DNA from: Eulemur rufifrons
Lineage: Eukaryota > Chordata > Mammalia > Primates > Lemuridae
NCBI RefSeq assembly: GCF_041146395.1
Contig: NC_091008.1
Location: forward strand, 5,345,501-5,409,500
Direction of reading: 5' to 3'
Length of the DNA stretch: 64,000 nucleotides
The position numbers and the translations under genes were made by a program. Every line of letters starts with the position of its first letter. Within the stretch, counting starts at the first letter, position 1. This document shows positions 1-11,060 of this stretch, piece by piece. The notes beneath the pieces are model-generated. The model saw only the letters and a list, made by a program, of their open reading frames with translations. It had not been told where the DNA came from and searched no databases.

Positions 1-830
1 ATGTTTCACAGTAAATTCAGTGATGAAATAAATTATGCATTTGCCCAACAGGTTGGGAAAAACACATTCTTGTGGGAAACCAAGAAGGACAATGCAAAAG
101 GGAAGAGAGAATCTGTGCTATTTGACCAGGGTGACAACTTCAAGCAGCTGAGGCCACGAACCCCAAACTCTCCTTTTCATTCACTTGCGTGCCATAGAGA
201 TTTGGTACTTGTCACCCACAAGAAAGGGACCCATGAAACACAGAGAGCTCAGCAGCTGCTCCAAAAGATTGAGGGCTTAGTGGCCTGCTGTATTCAGCCA
301 CGTTCCCTGAGGGCCTCTCCCTCCAGCCAGCCACCTCGGGCTCCGAGGGCTCTCCTGTTTCCATAGGAGCTGCATTCAGCCTGACGAGCCGCCACACATT
401 TTGGGTTAATAGACCCAATATTTACTGTCCAAAAAATGGGGATTATAGTTTAAATCCTCTATTGAATGCTGATAGTGAGAAGAACTGTGAGAAGCACTTA
501 TACCTGCAGCAATCCCCTGCTTTTAAAAAATTGTATCACAAATGATGGAATCTCTAAGTAGGATATCATAGGAGAGGCACTTAAGTACCCCATGAATGTG
601 AGTTTCTACCTTACCAGGTATATGAACTCACTGTGGGAAACACAAGATTCAATCTCTACGCTAAAGGACTTGACTCACTGGTACCAGAGATAAGAGTCAT
701 CTAAATTACCATAATCGAAGGAGATCATGGCAACTTCTCCAAGAGAAATAAAATTCAGTGCAACAAGAGTAGTGGTCAGAGGGGAATTATTAGTAATTCC
801 AACAAGAAATGTCAGAGAGATCTTTATGAG
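1..830. other. No recognised feature
   Basis: I see no repeat or gene that I can name here. A frame is open from the first base to 366 (121 codons), but it has no recognisable domain and touches the window edge, so I do not call it a gene. Confidence 0.5.
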
Positions 831-2000
831 TTAAGTAGCCATTCGAGCCGAGTCTTGAAGAGCAGGCAGGATTGGAAACAGAGAGAGATGGCCAAGAGAA
901 TACAGAATCTGCCTGGGGCGCAGCAGTGATTTAGTCTGGCTAGAACAGAGGGCATGGGGAGGAGAAACGGCAGCCAAAGCTGGAAAGGCAGAAGCAGCTC
1001 CATGGTGGACAGCCGTGTATGTCAAGCTAAGAGTGAGTAAGGTGTCACTAATGAAAAAAGATCTTTGCTTTAAAGAGATTAACCCAGTGATCACGTGTAG
1101 TAAAGTGGTGAGAGAAAAAAGGCAGAGAATCTAGAGGGTGGGAGTGGGGAGAGGCTGCAATACTCTAGGTAAAGAGCAGTACGTTGATTAAAGTGAGAAT
1201 GCACAGTGTTATAGGCTGAGTTGTGCCCCCTCAAAACTCATATGTTGAAGTTCTAACCCCCAGGACTTCAGAATGTCACCGTTTTTGGAGACAGGGTCTC
1301 TAAAAGGTAATTAAGTTAAAATGATGTCATTGTGGTAGGCCCTAATTCAATTGGACTGATATTCTTATAAGAAAAAGGAATTTGGATGTAGACACATGCA
1401 GAGAGAAGACCATGTGAAGACGGAGACAGAGGATAGCAGGCTAGAAGGCAAAGGAAGAGGTGTCAGAAGAAACCAACCCTACTGACACCTGGACCTCGGA
1501 CTTCCAGCCTCCAGAATCGTGAGAAAATGAACTCCTATTGTTATGTACTATTTCATTATGGAGCCCTTGCAAACTCATAAGGGCAGGAATGGACAGTCTG
1601 TGATACAGCAATGGACGGATGTAAGAGATTTTGGGAAAGTAATTCAGATCAATGGGCAAAAACTAGAAGAAGAAAGATGAGGAGTAAAGGTTAACAAGAT
1701 ATGCATTCAGGCAACCTGGAAGTATAAGGAATAGTTGAAATTTAGGAAACTAGAAGAAGCCGGTTTGAGAAAAAATGATAATTCAATTTGAAAAATGTTA
1801 AGTCGGAGTTCTGATGAGACATCCATGTAACGACGTCAAGTAATTGGAAATGTGGCAAAATTGTTCAAGAATGTGCTGTATTTTGGAGTCATCCTGATAA
1901 AGGTGGAAGTTGAGGCCACAGGAATAGACAAGGCTGTTCAGGAAGATAATGAGGAACAAGAACAAGGATGGAGGACGCACGTGAAGGAAAAATCCTGTGG
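831..2000 (+). repeat. Ancient dispersed mammalian repeat, family not named, interrupted by an LTR
   Basis: The purine-rich text at 850-1050 and again at 1690-1975 resembles an old, widely dispersed mammalian repeat that reads roughly 'gtcttgaa...ggctggaaca...' and later 'ttttggagtcat'. The MLT1 LTR at 1207-1580 sits between the two parts and so probably inserted into it. A second piece of the same family seems to lie at 49160-49400. I recognise the pattern but cannot give a family name. Confidence 0.35.
1207..1580 (+). mobile_element. MLT1-type MaLR (ERVL-MaLR) solo LTR
   Basis: The element begins 'tgttataggctgagttgtg' and has the MLT1 landmarks in order: a 'catatgttgaagttctaac' block, 'ggccctaattcaattggact', a 'gaccatgtgaagac' block, 'cggacttccagcctccagaa' and a degraded end near 'gcaaactcata'. 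No internal sequence follows, so it is a solo LTR. It interrupts an older repeat. Confidence 0.85.
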
Positions 2001-2033
2001 GCAAAAGGAAAAGACAGAGATTGAGGGAAACGA

Positions 2034-2078
2034 GTGGTCACTGATCACAGAAGTGGTCACTGATCACAGAAGTGGTCA
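2034..2078. repeat. Short tandem duplication, 19-bp unit, about 2.4 copies
   Basis: The unit 'gtggtcactgatcacagaa' occurs at 2034-2052 and 2053-2071, identical in both, and is followed by a partial 'gtggtca' copy at 2072-2078. Each unit contains the palindrome 'tgatca'. The perfect identity suggests a recent slippage or duplication event. Confidence 0.95.
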
Positions 2079-2313
2079 AGTTTTATGGCAGCAAAATGTA
2101 GAGGTAATTTAATCACCACCTCGTCCTCTCTTGCTGCACCAACTTCGCCAGAGACCCATAATCCGTCAGTGCCTTTGGTTACCGCCCAGGGTAACAGGAT
2201 GCTGACAGGGAGTCCCTGTTGCTCCTGATCAGCATTCACACTTGAGGCCCAAGAGGCACTAAATACAACACATTGCCAAAAACTGGGGTTAGAGAACCAG
2301 CCCTGCCGCACCC

Positions 2314-2385
2314 CAAACAGAAAGTCATAAAACCAAAGTCTTAAGGCACTTAAGTTAAGACTTTGGTCTTATGACTTCCTGTCTG
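2314..2385. repeat. Long near-perfect palindrome (hairpin, about 31-bp stem, 10-nt loop)
   Basis: Bases 2314-2344 pair with 2355-2385, with three mismatches (2331/2368, 2321/2378, 2316/2383). The innermost 13 pairs and a further nine-pair block are perfect. The loop is 'ggcacttaag'. The right arm abuts the point where the mariner transposase relic ends, so the structure may have formed by inverted duplication at that breakpoint. A transcribed copy would fold into a pre-miRNA-sized hairpin, but nothing shows that it is transcribed. Confidence 0.9.
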
Positions 2386-2856
2386 ACTCCTTTGATTGTC
2401 AAAAAGAATCCATTTGTCATCCCACATAACAATACAGTGTAGAAATGGTTCACCTTTGTGTCGTGACAAGCAAAGGAAAGGCAAGCTTCAAGACAATTTC
2501 TCTCTGCTCGTTTAATTTATGCAGAACCCATCTATTCAGCTTCTTTACCTTCACAGTTTGGTTCAAATGGTCCAATATTGTTGGAATAGTAACATCAAAC
2601 CTTGCTGCTAATTCACGCATAGGTTGGGATGGATTCTCTTCCACTACAGCTTTGAGCTCATCATTATCCACCTTGGTCTCAGATCACCATATGGCTCATT
2701 TTCAAGATTAAAATCATCAGAATGAAAATTCTCAAGCCATCAATGTACTGTGCGTTCATTACCCACATCCTTTGTTGATATTTAGAGCTGTCTGGGCTTC
2801 ATTGGTTCCACGATGGAACTCATATTCAGAAATAACACACATTTTTGACTTATCCA
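2378..2856 (-). pseudogene. Mariner-family transposase relic (N-terminal part), truncated and frameshifted
   Basis: The minus strand encodes a degraded Tc1/mariner-superfamily transposase (cut-and-paste DDE enzyme). From an ATG at 2856 it shows the first helix-turn-helix region ('YEFHRGTNEAQTALNI'), then 'ELAARFDVTIPTILDHL' (second helix-turn-helix, about 2630-2590), 'KVKKLNRWVLHKLNEQ' (the linker typical of mariner) and, in a different frame, 'DDKWILFDN' near 2420-2395. That last block corresponds to the segment holding the first catalytic aspartate. The remaining catalytic core is missing below about 2380. At least one frameshift or stop lies near 2450 and another between 2671 and 2759. It resembles the Hsmar2-like mariners of mammals. 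It is a dead fossil. Confidence 0.82.
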
Positions 2857-3580
2857 TGGTTTCACAAAAATTGCTATAGAAAAAAATTTGAAAGACAATC
2901 ACAAGCCAAAACATGTGTTTGAAAGACTTAGGATGTACCTTCACAATAAAAATAAGACAAGAAGTGTAAAAGTGAAATGGCAGAGATATCAACTGTCAAG
3001 CTTAGTACTTAAGGAAATCGGACATTTCATACTTAACCTGTAAAAAATGAATATTTGCATGTATATCTTACCTCCTTTGAGGTCAGAGGTTATTCCTTTT
3101 ACAATGTCATATCTCATAGAGTGTTAATAATAATGTCACATGTATCATAAGTGATCAGGATAAGTGTACAAATCAGTTAGCCTGTTATTAATTGATTTGG
3201 GGAGACGTCTAGCTTTAGATAAAGTTCACCAATTCATTGCAAAAATATTTGCTTAGCTTCCATGCTGAGAGCTGTTTTAGACCCGGGAAAAAACCTGATG
3301 AATAAAGCAGATGTTGTCCTTACCACATAGAGGGACTGAGTGGAGGAGAAAGACATATAATCAGGAAATTAAGTACTCAAGTCAGGCAACAGATTGGGAT
3401 GAGTTACTTTGTAAACCACTTGAGTCCATCAGTCCATTCTATTATATGCTCTGTTCTCATCAAAAGAGAACAGAAAATAAATAATAACCCTCATGGTAGA
3501 TTGTGTTAATGACCCTGATTCTTCACCACTCCCAGTATCCATGTACTTTACACCATGTAATTGTGCAATTTCTCCTAGTA
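2857..3580. other. No recognised feature
   Basis: The first 100 bases may be the 5' untranslated part of the mariner relic. Nothing else is recognisable. Confidence 0.5.
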
Positions 3581-3739
3581 AAGAGAATGAGGTATCTCCA
3601 TGTGACTTTCCACAGAGGTTGCACTAGTTTGCAGTCCAACCAGCAGTGTAGGAGTGTTCCTATTTCTCTGCATCCACAACATTTGTACCCCTGTAATATG
3701 CTGAAATAAAAAAAAAAAAGAAAATATCAAGAGAATGAG
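3581..3739 (+). mobile_element. Small L1 insertion with 5' inversion (twin priming)
   Basis: An 11-bp duplication 'aagagaatgag' flanks the insert (3581-3591 and 3729-3739). The left part (about 3592-3685) is antisense L1 ORF2 sequence ('gcactagtttgcagtccaac'). The right part (about 3685-3728) is a sense L1 tail ('atttgtacccctgtaatatg', 'ctgaaataaa', then poly-A). An inverted 5' segment joined to a sense 3' end is the signature of twin-primed L1 retrotransposition. The tail matches the L1 tails at 12549 and 23018. Confidence 0.8.
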
Positions 3740-3744
3740 ACTAT

Positions 3745-4085
3745 TTCTCTGCTCCTTGGCTTTCGGTTTATCCATGTGATATGCTTTGGCCAACAAAACA
3801 TTATAGGTGTAATGTGACACTCCTCCATCAAAACATCAGCGTGCACATGTGTGACTGGCTTGCATTCTTACATCTGCCATGAGAACATGCCAGGCCTGGC
3901 CCACTGGCCAAGGAGGAGGACGAGAGACACGTGGAGCAGAGTAGCCCCAGCCAGTTACCCTAAATGAGCCCAGTCTAGATCTGATGACTCCAGCTGACCC
4001 ACAGGCACATTAGCGTAATAAATGACTTTTGTTTTATATCATTAAAATATTGCTATTGCATTAGTATAGCAATAATTGACCGATA
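3745..4085 (+). mobile_element. MLT1-like MaLR LTR relic
   Basis: Landmarks include 'gctttggccaacaaaacatt', 'ggacgagagacacgtggagc', 'ccagctgacccacaggcaca' and a 3' end resembling 'gttttatatcatta...ataattgaccgatac'. These recall the 'taataaatg...taactgatac' end of diverged MLT1 LTRs. The subfamily is uncertain. Confidence 0.6.
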
Positions 4086-4159
4086 CTTTACATATATGAA
4101 TCTTAACAGATCCTAATGCTCTGTTCATCTGCTAGAACTGAATAGGCACTTCACATGAA

Positions 4160-4184
4160 GTAAAAAAAAAAAAAAAAAAAAAAA
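4160..4184. repeat. Poly-A tract
   Basis: A run of more than 20 A follows 'cacttcacatgaagt'. It could be the tail of a retroposed sequence, but I cannot identify a body upstream. Confidence 0.9.
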
Positions 4185-4241
4185 TGTAGTAGGATGTGCC
4201 TGGACATTAGAAGTTCCAACCTAAACAGCATAAAAAACTAA

Positions 4242-4367
4242 AACCCAGCCAGATGTGGTGGCTCACACCTGTAATCCTAGCACTCTGGGAGACCAAGATG
4301 GCAGGCTCAATTGAGCCCAGGAGTTTGAGATCAGCCTGAGCAGCATAATGAGAACTCGTCTCTAACA

Positions 4368-4403
<36 letters not shown>

Positions 4404-4436
4404 AAAATTAAAAAAAATACACGAAAACCCAATAAT
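4242..4436 (+). mobile_element. Alu left monomer (FLAM-like or truncated old Alu)
   Basis: The sequence starts 'ccagccagatgtggtggctc' and runs through 'cctgtaatcctagcactctg' to 'tctctaacac', then goes straight into a long A-rich tail. There is no right arm. A short near-repeat, 'aaaaccca', lies on both sides and may be the remains of the target-site duplication. Confidence 0.8.
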
Positions 4437-5440
4437 ATGAATGAAGTGTACAAATAGAAGAACCAAGTTGAATTAAGTCCACTTCTCACTACCAGACTCA
4501 CCAAAGTGAAGTCCATAACTCAGCCCTAAGACCTTGCTAAAATTTACTGTTCCTCAGACTGTCATATTGCATAGATCATGACATACAGAAGCCAAGGAAA
4601 ACAAAATTTGTGTTTTACTGGGTCCCACATGCTGTGATGTTTTCAAATCCACATGCATCTACCTAGAAACACTCAGAACGTTTGATTCTGAAAACAAATC
4701 CACAGCAAGAATAGAGTACAGAAAAAAAATCAACTCAACAAGTCAACCCATATGTTTTTCATTTTCCTGTTTTCTATGAAGGAAGTGAACGTGGTATAGT
4801 ATACTTGGCTCCCAGCATAAGGACTTCCAGCTACTCTTTTTAATTTCATATTTATAGAGCCCTGTGTTACCCTCTGAATTAGCAACAGAAGTGATGGAAG
4901 TAAGCCACTGAGGAGTAAACGTTGTATCTTTCCTAGTGTAACGGGTTTGGACTCATGCTGGTGTCTAATTCAAAGATGCTCCGCTGTGCATTGCACACAG
5001 GTGGCTGGATCAGCCAGATAAAGATAAGGTAACTCCATTACAGCGAGATGGGACCTCTGGCAAGTCACCAGTATGGTCCTGAAAGGAAATGCAATCAGCC
5101 AGCCTCCCTTTCCTCTTTAAGTCCAAAATAACATTTAAAGATATGTAGACAGTTTGGATGCCTATTTAAAGTTCACTATCGAAACAAAAAGAATATTTCT
5201 TTCATAGTTTGTGATGAATAAAAGAAGAAATACAAAAATATCACATGCATTGTAATATATGTATGTGAATGTGTATATAGGTATGTATAAATGTCTACAA
5301 ACATATGCATATTTATCTTGTATACGTTAAATGCATTTACTCTAATATAGCTGTAAATACACAAATCAGGTATACTCAACTGCATCATTACCAGGATTCC
5401 ATACAATGAACATGACAACACTCTCTGCTTGGTATTTATT
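4437..5440. other. No recognised gene; short alternating purine-pyrimidine region
   Basis: The stretch is AT-rich and unassigned. At about 5255-5300 an imperfect TA/TG-rich run ('tatatgtatgtgaatgtgta') forms a weak microsatellite. Confidence 0.5.
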
Positions 5441-5670
5441 TTTCATTTGTCCTCAGAAATATGAAGTCTATCATTTATAAAAACTTAGTGCAGCTCATGG
5501 GTAAAGTGAAGCCATATTCAAAGCATTCTTCTGTGCATACAGAAGTAAAAACAGATGAATGGACTTTATCTTACATATCTTCCACACCCAAACTACTATC
5601 TCTCGTGGATTTAATAAGAAAGCTATTATACGATGCCCCTGAGCAACACAGAAAATCAATCAACTGCTAA
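5440..5670 (+). other. Unidentified open frame behind a good splice-acceptor-like sequence
   Basis: 'tatttttcatttgtcctcag' at about 5436-5455 is a convincing polypyrimidine tract plus AG. From the ATG at 5461 a frame of 69 codons stays open to a stop at 5668. It includes 'LLSLVDLIRKLLYDAPEQ'. I do not recognise the protein, and no matching donor or upstream exon is evident. It could be a terminal exon of a non-coding or unknown transcript, or simply chance. Confidence 0.15.
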
Positions 5671-7810
5671 GACATTTTGATTAGCAATGTGCAAATACTG
5701 AAAGGTGCCGAAATCACTTTAGAGAGGCTAGTCTTTAAATATTATTATCATGTAATGCTAAAATGCAAAGATTTTTGGATAAATAGATTTGCTATGTCTT
5801 GTTACTCATGGTCCATTTAAAAATCTGTTAACCAGATATATATTCCACCAACACTTATTTATCAAACTGTATGTTCAATATTAAATATTTAAAGTCACAG
5901 GACAATCTTTTTAAAATTTGGAAGCATTCATTGAGAAACATAAATTCAAAAGCTTATATCTTATTTTTATAACACTAACATTACACAGGCTGTTTCTAAA
6001 CCACTATTTCACTTAACATACCAGGTCAACACCTTAATCCAGAGCCTTTGAAATCAACTACTAATTTCTAAAAATTAATACCTGGCCATATTGCAGAGTC
6101 CTACTGCAGACTGAAAGTGACTGATTCAACAGATGAGTAAGTTATTCATCCTGTCAAAATATTGTTATATTCCATGAAATTAAATAATTAACAAATATCA
6201 GTGGAATGCCACATTAGTGTAAACTAAGATTATTCATAATACACATGAAACTTTAACATATTGTCAATGTAACATTCATCCAATACATTTTCTCATTAAT
6301 AAAAATCTATTTAAAATAAACTCTGCTTCTTGACAACAGCAAGATTTTTTTTGAGATTATGCATATCTTAAAAACAATTTTTTCTTGTATTTTTATATCA
6401 ACTGTTTGCTTTTACTTTGACTCTTTTCCATTTTATCTTTCTCCGGTTGCTTCAAAGATGAGTGTGGGGCTCTAGCCAACGCTTACTTCTTTTGTAGACT
6501 TTTTAATCCAACACAAGACAGGCCAGGAGGACCCCCTTCAGAAATAACTCATCTTTTCTTAGTTTCCTGAACAGTAAAGTCTACTTTATTAACCACATCA
6601 GACTCTACCTATTCACACATACACAAAACTGATGTGTAGCTATTAACACTATGCATTTAATCAAGAGAAAAACCAATGTTCAAAACACACTCCATTTTCT
6701 CTCTCTGACAGGCTTCCTGACATCGGATTTCAACTCCTTTTAAGTGTTCCAAAGGAACTTTATTAGAACTGTAGAGGAAGACTCTTTTTACTCTCTTAAA
6801 TTCACTGATAACCAGGTAAAACTCACTGCACAATCAAATCCTACAGAGAGACTCTTGAAAAGTCTCTAGAGGACATCAAGGAAATGGATGTCACACAACA
6901 GAAGTAACACCCTGATTGCATTCTGTGCTAGCACTGGAGCCTCGCTTTTTAACAGACACAGCAGAGTGTTACAGATAAATCTGTTTCAGCAGTGATGAGA
7001 AAAATGTTTCAAAATTCATAAAATTACCACTCCTGTCATGCCCACACTTAAAATGGTTTACAATTTAAATCCTTAATAATGCTACAAATGTCTGGGATGC
7101 TTCCCTGAAGACTTCTAATATGTACAGTTGTGAAAAATCTGTCAGATTCATGAGATTAGTCTGGTTCTTGAAACTAGGATAATAAAGCACAGCTCTTGCT
7201 CTGAACACTAAACATTTCCCTGTACAGCATTTATAAATTGCAATTGGGGACAGAATTTAAATAAGAAAATGTACCCTGTTGGGATAACAGGGAATGTTCT
7301 AAACTGGGTGGGCACATTAAAGGGAGCTGAGTAGTTAACCTGAGAATGTGATCAGTGTAGCCAAGTTCAGACCTTCACCTTCTATTTCCCTCCTTTATAT
7401 AGCACTTGACCTTTTTAAAGAATTATCCAGAATTTTTAAAGAATGTAAAGGGTCTTTAGTCAACTAGTTCTAAGAAAAATGTTTAATAATTTTACCTAAC
7501 AAACTTCATTATTTCCAACTAATTTTAAAGTGGTATTGGTAAAATCCAACGTATTCCTTTCACATCTCTACCAACACGATCTGCACTTCTGGTATAATTG
7601 GAATAACCTTTCTGAAAATGGCACTGTAATGGAAATGAGATATATTTAATCTTATCTTCCCTTAGAAGCAAAGTTATGATATGGGATTATTTTCCTGAAG
7701 ACTAATGCCTAACTTTTTATAGACATGAATACAAATGTTTTGATAACTATAAATCAATACAGTAACACAAATAAATGCAGGCTTATGGTAGCCCTGAGGG
7801 ATGTTTACAA
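5671..7810. other. No recognised feature
   Basis: AT-rich sequence with no repeat that I can name and no convincing coding frame. Confidence 0.55.
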
Positions 7811-7814
7811 ACAC

Positions 7815-8195
7815 TCTGGTTAGTTCTCCTTCCTGGCGTGTGTTAGGATTGTACTTCCCACCCCTGGGAAACCAGCATGGTCATGTGACTTGATTTGGCC
7901 AATGTCAGTTAAAGTGACTGAAAGTCACTTGGGATTGGAAGATTTAAAAGCCAGTATGTAATTTACTGCAACTCTTGTCCTCTGCCAGGTGACTGGAAAT
8001 GCTCAGGAAGAAGGCTGCTCTATTAACCCGGGTCCTAGAGAAAGAATAAGCTACAGCGAACCTCGAAGCTGACCCATTGCATAATATACAGGGAGCGTCG
8101 GCAAAAAATGCACCTGAGTTATTTTAAGATGCTGCGATTTGGGGATTGTGGATTATTGCAAACAACCTAGCCTAAATTACTGATACATAACTTTA
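7815..8195 (+). mobile_element. MLT1-like MaLR LTR relic
   Basis: Landmarks are 'gtcatgtgacttgatttggc', 'ctcaggaagaaggctgctct', 'aacccgggtcctagagaaag', 'agctgacccattgcataata' and a 3' end 'ttttaagatgctgcgatttg...caacctagcctaaattactg'. This matches the ends of diverged MLT1-type LTRs. The subfamily is uncertain. Confidence 0.65.
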
Positions 8196-9935
8196 TATAT
8201 TAAGATAAGTTTTCTAAAAGGCAGCTAAATCATTCAGTAACCAATCACACAACTGTTGGCTTATTTTGAGGCAGTAATATATTAAAAGGTAACCTCTTCC
8301 TATCCATTATTCGATTTCCACCTTACATCATGTCTTTCTCCAGTGGCTCCTTTCACATGGCAGCCAGACACGCTCAAGCCTCCCTGCTGGTGAGACACCC
8401 CCTTCCGTCTCGCCATGCCTGTGCGCTAACTTCTCTCCTTTTCACTGCCGACGCTGAGAATGGTCCACAGTGACCACCTCCACTTCCATTGTACCTTATG
8501 CCTTCTGGTGTCCATTCCTTAAACTTTGATTTAAAAAATTCTATCGACGAACTTTTCATTGTCAAATCCGTGGCTCTTTGCTTTGTTGCCATCTTTTCCG
8601 TTTTCTTGCATAGTCGATGCTGATTACCATCCCTGATCCTTAAAATTCTTTCTTTTATTTCTGATATCATATCATTTGGGTTGTCCCCTAACATATGTCT
8701 CTTCAGTCTACTTTGGTCCTTCTTTCTCTGTGTGTGAGGATCCTTAAGGTCTCTTTTCCATCTCTCCCTTAACAATCTCATCCACTGATGCAGCTTCAAC
8801 TGTCACTATCAGACACATGATTCCCCAAACCCTCTATCTTCAATTTGTTTCCTGCTTACTCAGTTACTTAATACATACTCCATCCTGGTCAGCTGGAACC
8901 ACAAAAATAAATTTATATTTTTGAATATTTATTTCCCTTCTGTCTTTTCTTTCATTAGTATTTTCAACAAGTCTCGACAGATTAGTGGAAATACCACAAA
9001 AGCTCATTTCCCTCATGCCTTAGGAATAATTTGGGAAAATGGCCTATATAATAGGCACACTCTTTTATTAGGACCAGAAAAGCAAAACACAGCAACAGTG
9101 ATTAAACAAAACAAAAACAACTACCACCAACAATAGTGTACTCAGATAATAATTTAAATGTTACATTAAGGTTAAATGACCAATTACACAATTTAAAGAC
9201 ACTGAAACCATAAGGAACTTTTGTTTTACAGAAACGTAGGCTGCTTATAGACACAGCATAACCATTTTTGTTCACAACATAAAGTAGGAAGAGACTTGTT
9301 ATTTTCTATCCTGTAAATGAAAACATTTTCTAAGCCATGTTGAAAGAAACTTATTTTTTAAAGGTATTGCAGTACCTAAAAAATAAAAGACAAAATAAGG
9401 AAAATATATACCTACATACCTAAAAACTATTCTTAGGGCTTTGGCCCAATGGGAGTTTATTCATTACCCTTTCTTGCAGTTAAATGGTAGTTCTGATTCC
9501 ACCATGACTGACAAATTTGATTTTGTGATATAGAGTTAATAAGTAAATTCTTAATGTTTCCTCCTCCAAACTTCACTATCTTAATGAGTATGTGTGTGCT
9601 TAAGAAATTTCGTTACCATAATATGATTGCTCTAATACAAAATATTAAGGGGCATGACAAAAAGTGATGAACTTACATTTGCCCTTATTATATAAGAAAT
9701 ACATAATTCATTAGGCTAATGATTCAGCTATATCATGAGTCTCCACTGAATTAGGAAAATCTATCAGAGAACATTCATTCATCAGCAATATTATCCAAAA
9801 CCATGTTGGATAACGCTTAGCTCCAAGACAATTATAGCGTTGGTAGATCTTGAAATAAATTAAACATCTGCCACAATGTGTTTCTGTAATGGAGAATGAT
9901 GCTTTTTCAATAGCCTTCTTGCTTTAGTAATTTCT
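8196..9935. other. Unassigned; contains one unexplained minus-strand frame
   Basis: A minus-strand frame of 141 codons (8374-8799) is open. It is rich in Lys, Arg and Glu and has no domain that I know. No Kozak, intron or poly-A context supports it. I recognise nothing in the remainder. Confidence 0.4.
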
Positions 9936-9939
9936 CTTC

Positions 9940-10340
9940 ACATTTTAGCTGGGCATATGGCTGCCTGTCTAAAGACTATTTCCCAGCCTCTCCAGAAGCT
10001 AGAGTTCCACGGCCACACGGATTGGATGGATTGGATTTGGGCCAATGGACTGTAGACAGACACTGATACGTAGGATTTCTGGTTTGTGCACTCAAAAGTA
10101 AAGAGCAGGTTTTCCGCTGCCTTTCTCCCTCTCCCCACTGATTGGAAAATAAGAACAGTCGTCTTAGACTATAAAATGAAAGTCTCAGATTGAATGTAGG
10201 AGACAGAAGGATCCTGGGTTACTGATACTGTCAAGCTGCCTGGCCACCCTGGTCACTTACTAGACTTACGAGAGAGAATATAAGCTTCTATCTTGATGGT
10301 CACAGTAATTTTAGATTCTCCGTTGCCTCAGAAAAACCTG
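9940..10340 (+). mobile_element. MLT1-like MaLR LTR relic
   Basis: It has 'ttttagctgggcatatggct', 'tttcccagcctctccagaag', 'gggccaatggactgtagaca', 'aggatcctgggttactgata' and 'gagagagaatataagcttct'. The order and wording match diverged MLT1-type LTRs. The 3' boundary is vague. Confidence 0.55.
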
Positions 10341-10924
10341 CATCCTGTCTAATAAAGTTTCTCCTAACACTTTCACCAACTGTAATTCGAGACTTTCGAC
10401 AACAGGCTTAATTTATCAAACACCTTTTTTCTAAAGAGTCCAATTCACTTTCCATAATTTTACATCATTTTTCTTCACAGTGTCTCTGATGTGACATAAG
10501 AATGCTTTAGGTTTGGCTCAACCCCCGGGTTCCAGGACCACAGACAGTGCTCAAGTCAGGCAGCCTCTGCCCAGGAAAACAGCATCTGGTTCTGCTTCAT
10601 ACTTTTGGGCAAATGAAATTTCCAGTTTCCAGGGACCAAGAACAGGATTGTTTTAAGTAGTTTTTCAAAACAAATTCTTTTTCATTCATAGTCCTTTCAA
10701 TTCTCCAAAAATACACTTAATATTTAGGATTTAAGAGATAGCAATTTATAGCTTTTCACTAAAGTCATCTTATGGTACAAAATGGTTAGCATCCTTCCAC
10801 TGCACCCAATTTACCCATAATAAATAGCTTTCTCATGTAATAAAGACAGGTTCAGATATTTATAAAATACATTTTATCTATTTGGAAAGAAAAACACTAC
10901 AAACATAAACATTCTGTGGCTCTC

Positions 10925-11060
10925 GGGTTTCCCCTGGAACCCCGTCCTCTCTCCATAAAAGGGGATAATTATACCTGCCACAAACTAGTTCATGCTGATG
11001 TTATGAAGATAAATGAGATAACCTATATATGAAAACATGTTGTGCTCTTAGGAAGAATAA
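10925..11060 (+). mobile_element. MIR SINE fragment
   Basis: 'ataaaaggggataattatac' followed by 'gaagataaatgagataacct' corresponds to the MIR central and 3' parts (typical wording 'aaaatggggataataatacc' and 'attaaatgagataatacatg'). Confidence 0.6.

Noticed and set aside
1..366. 121-codon frame open to the window start, possibly an exon
   Set aside because: No domain, no splice donor at a sensible place and no codon pattern that I can support. It also touches the window edge.
2445..2711. Plus-strand 88-codon frame
   Set aside because: It is the antisense of the mariner transposase relic.
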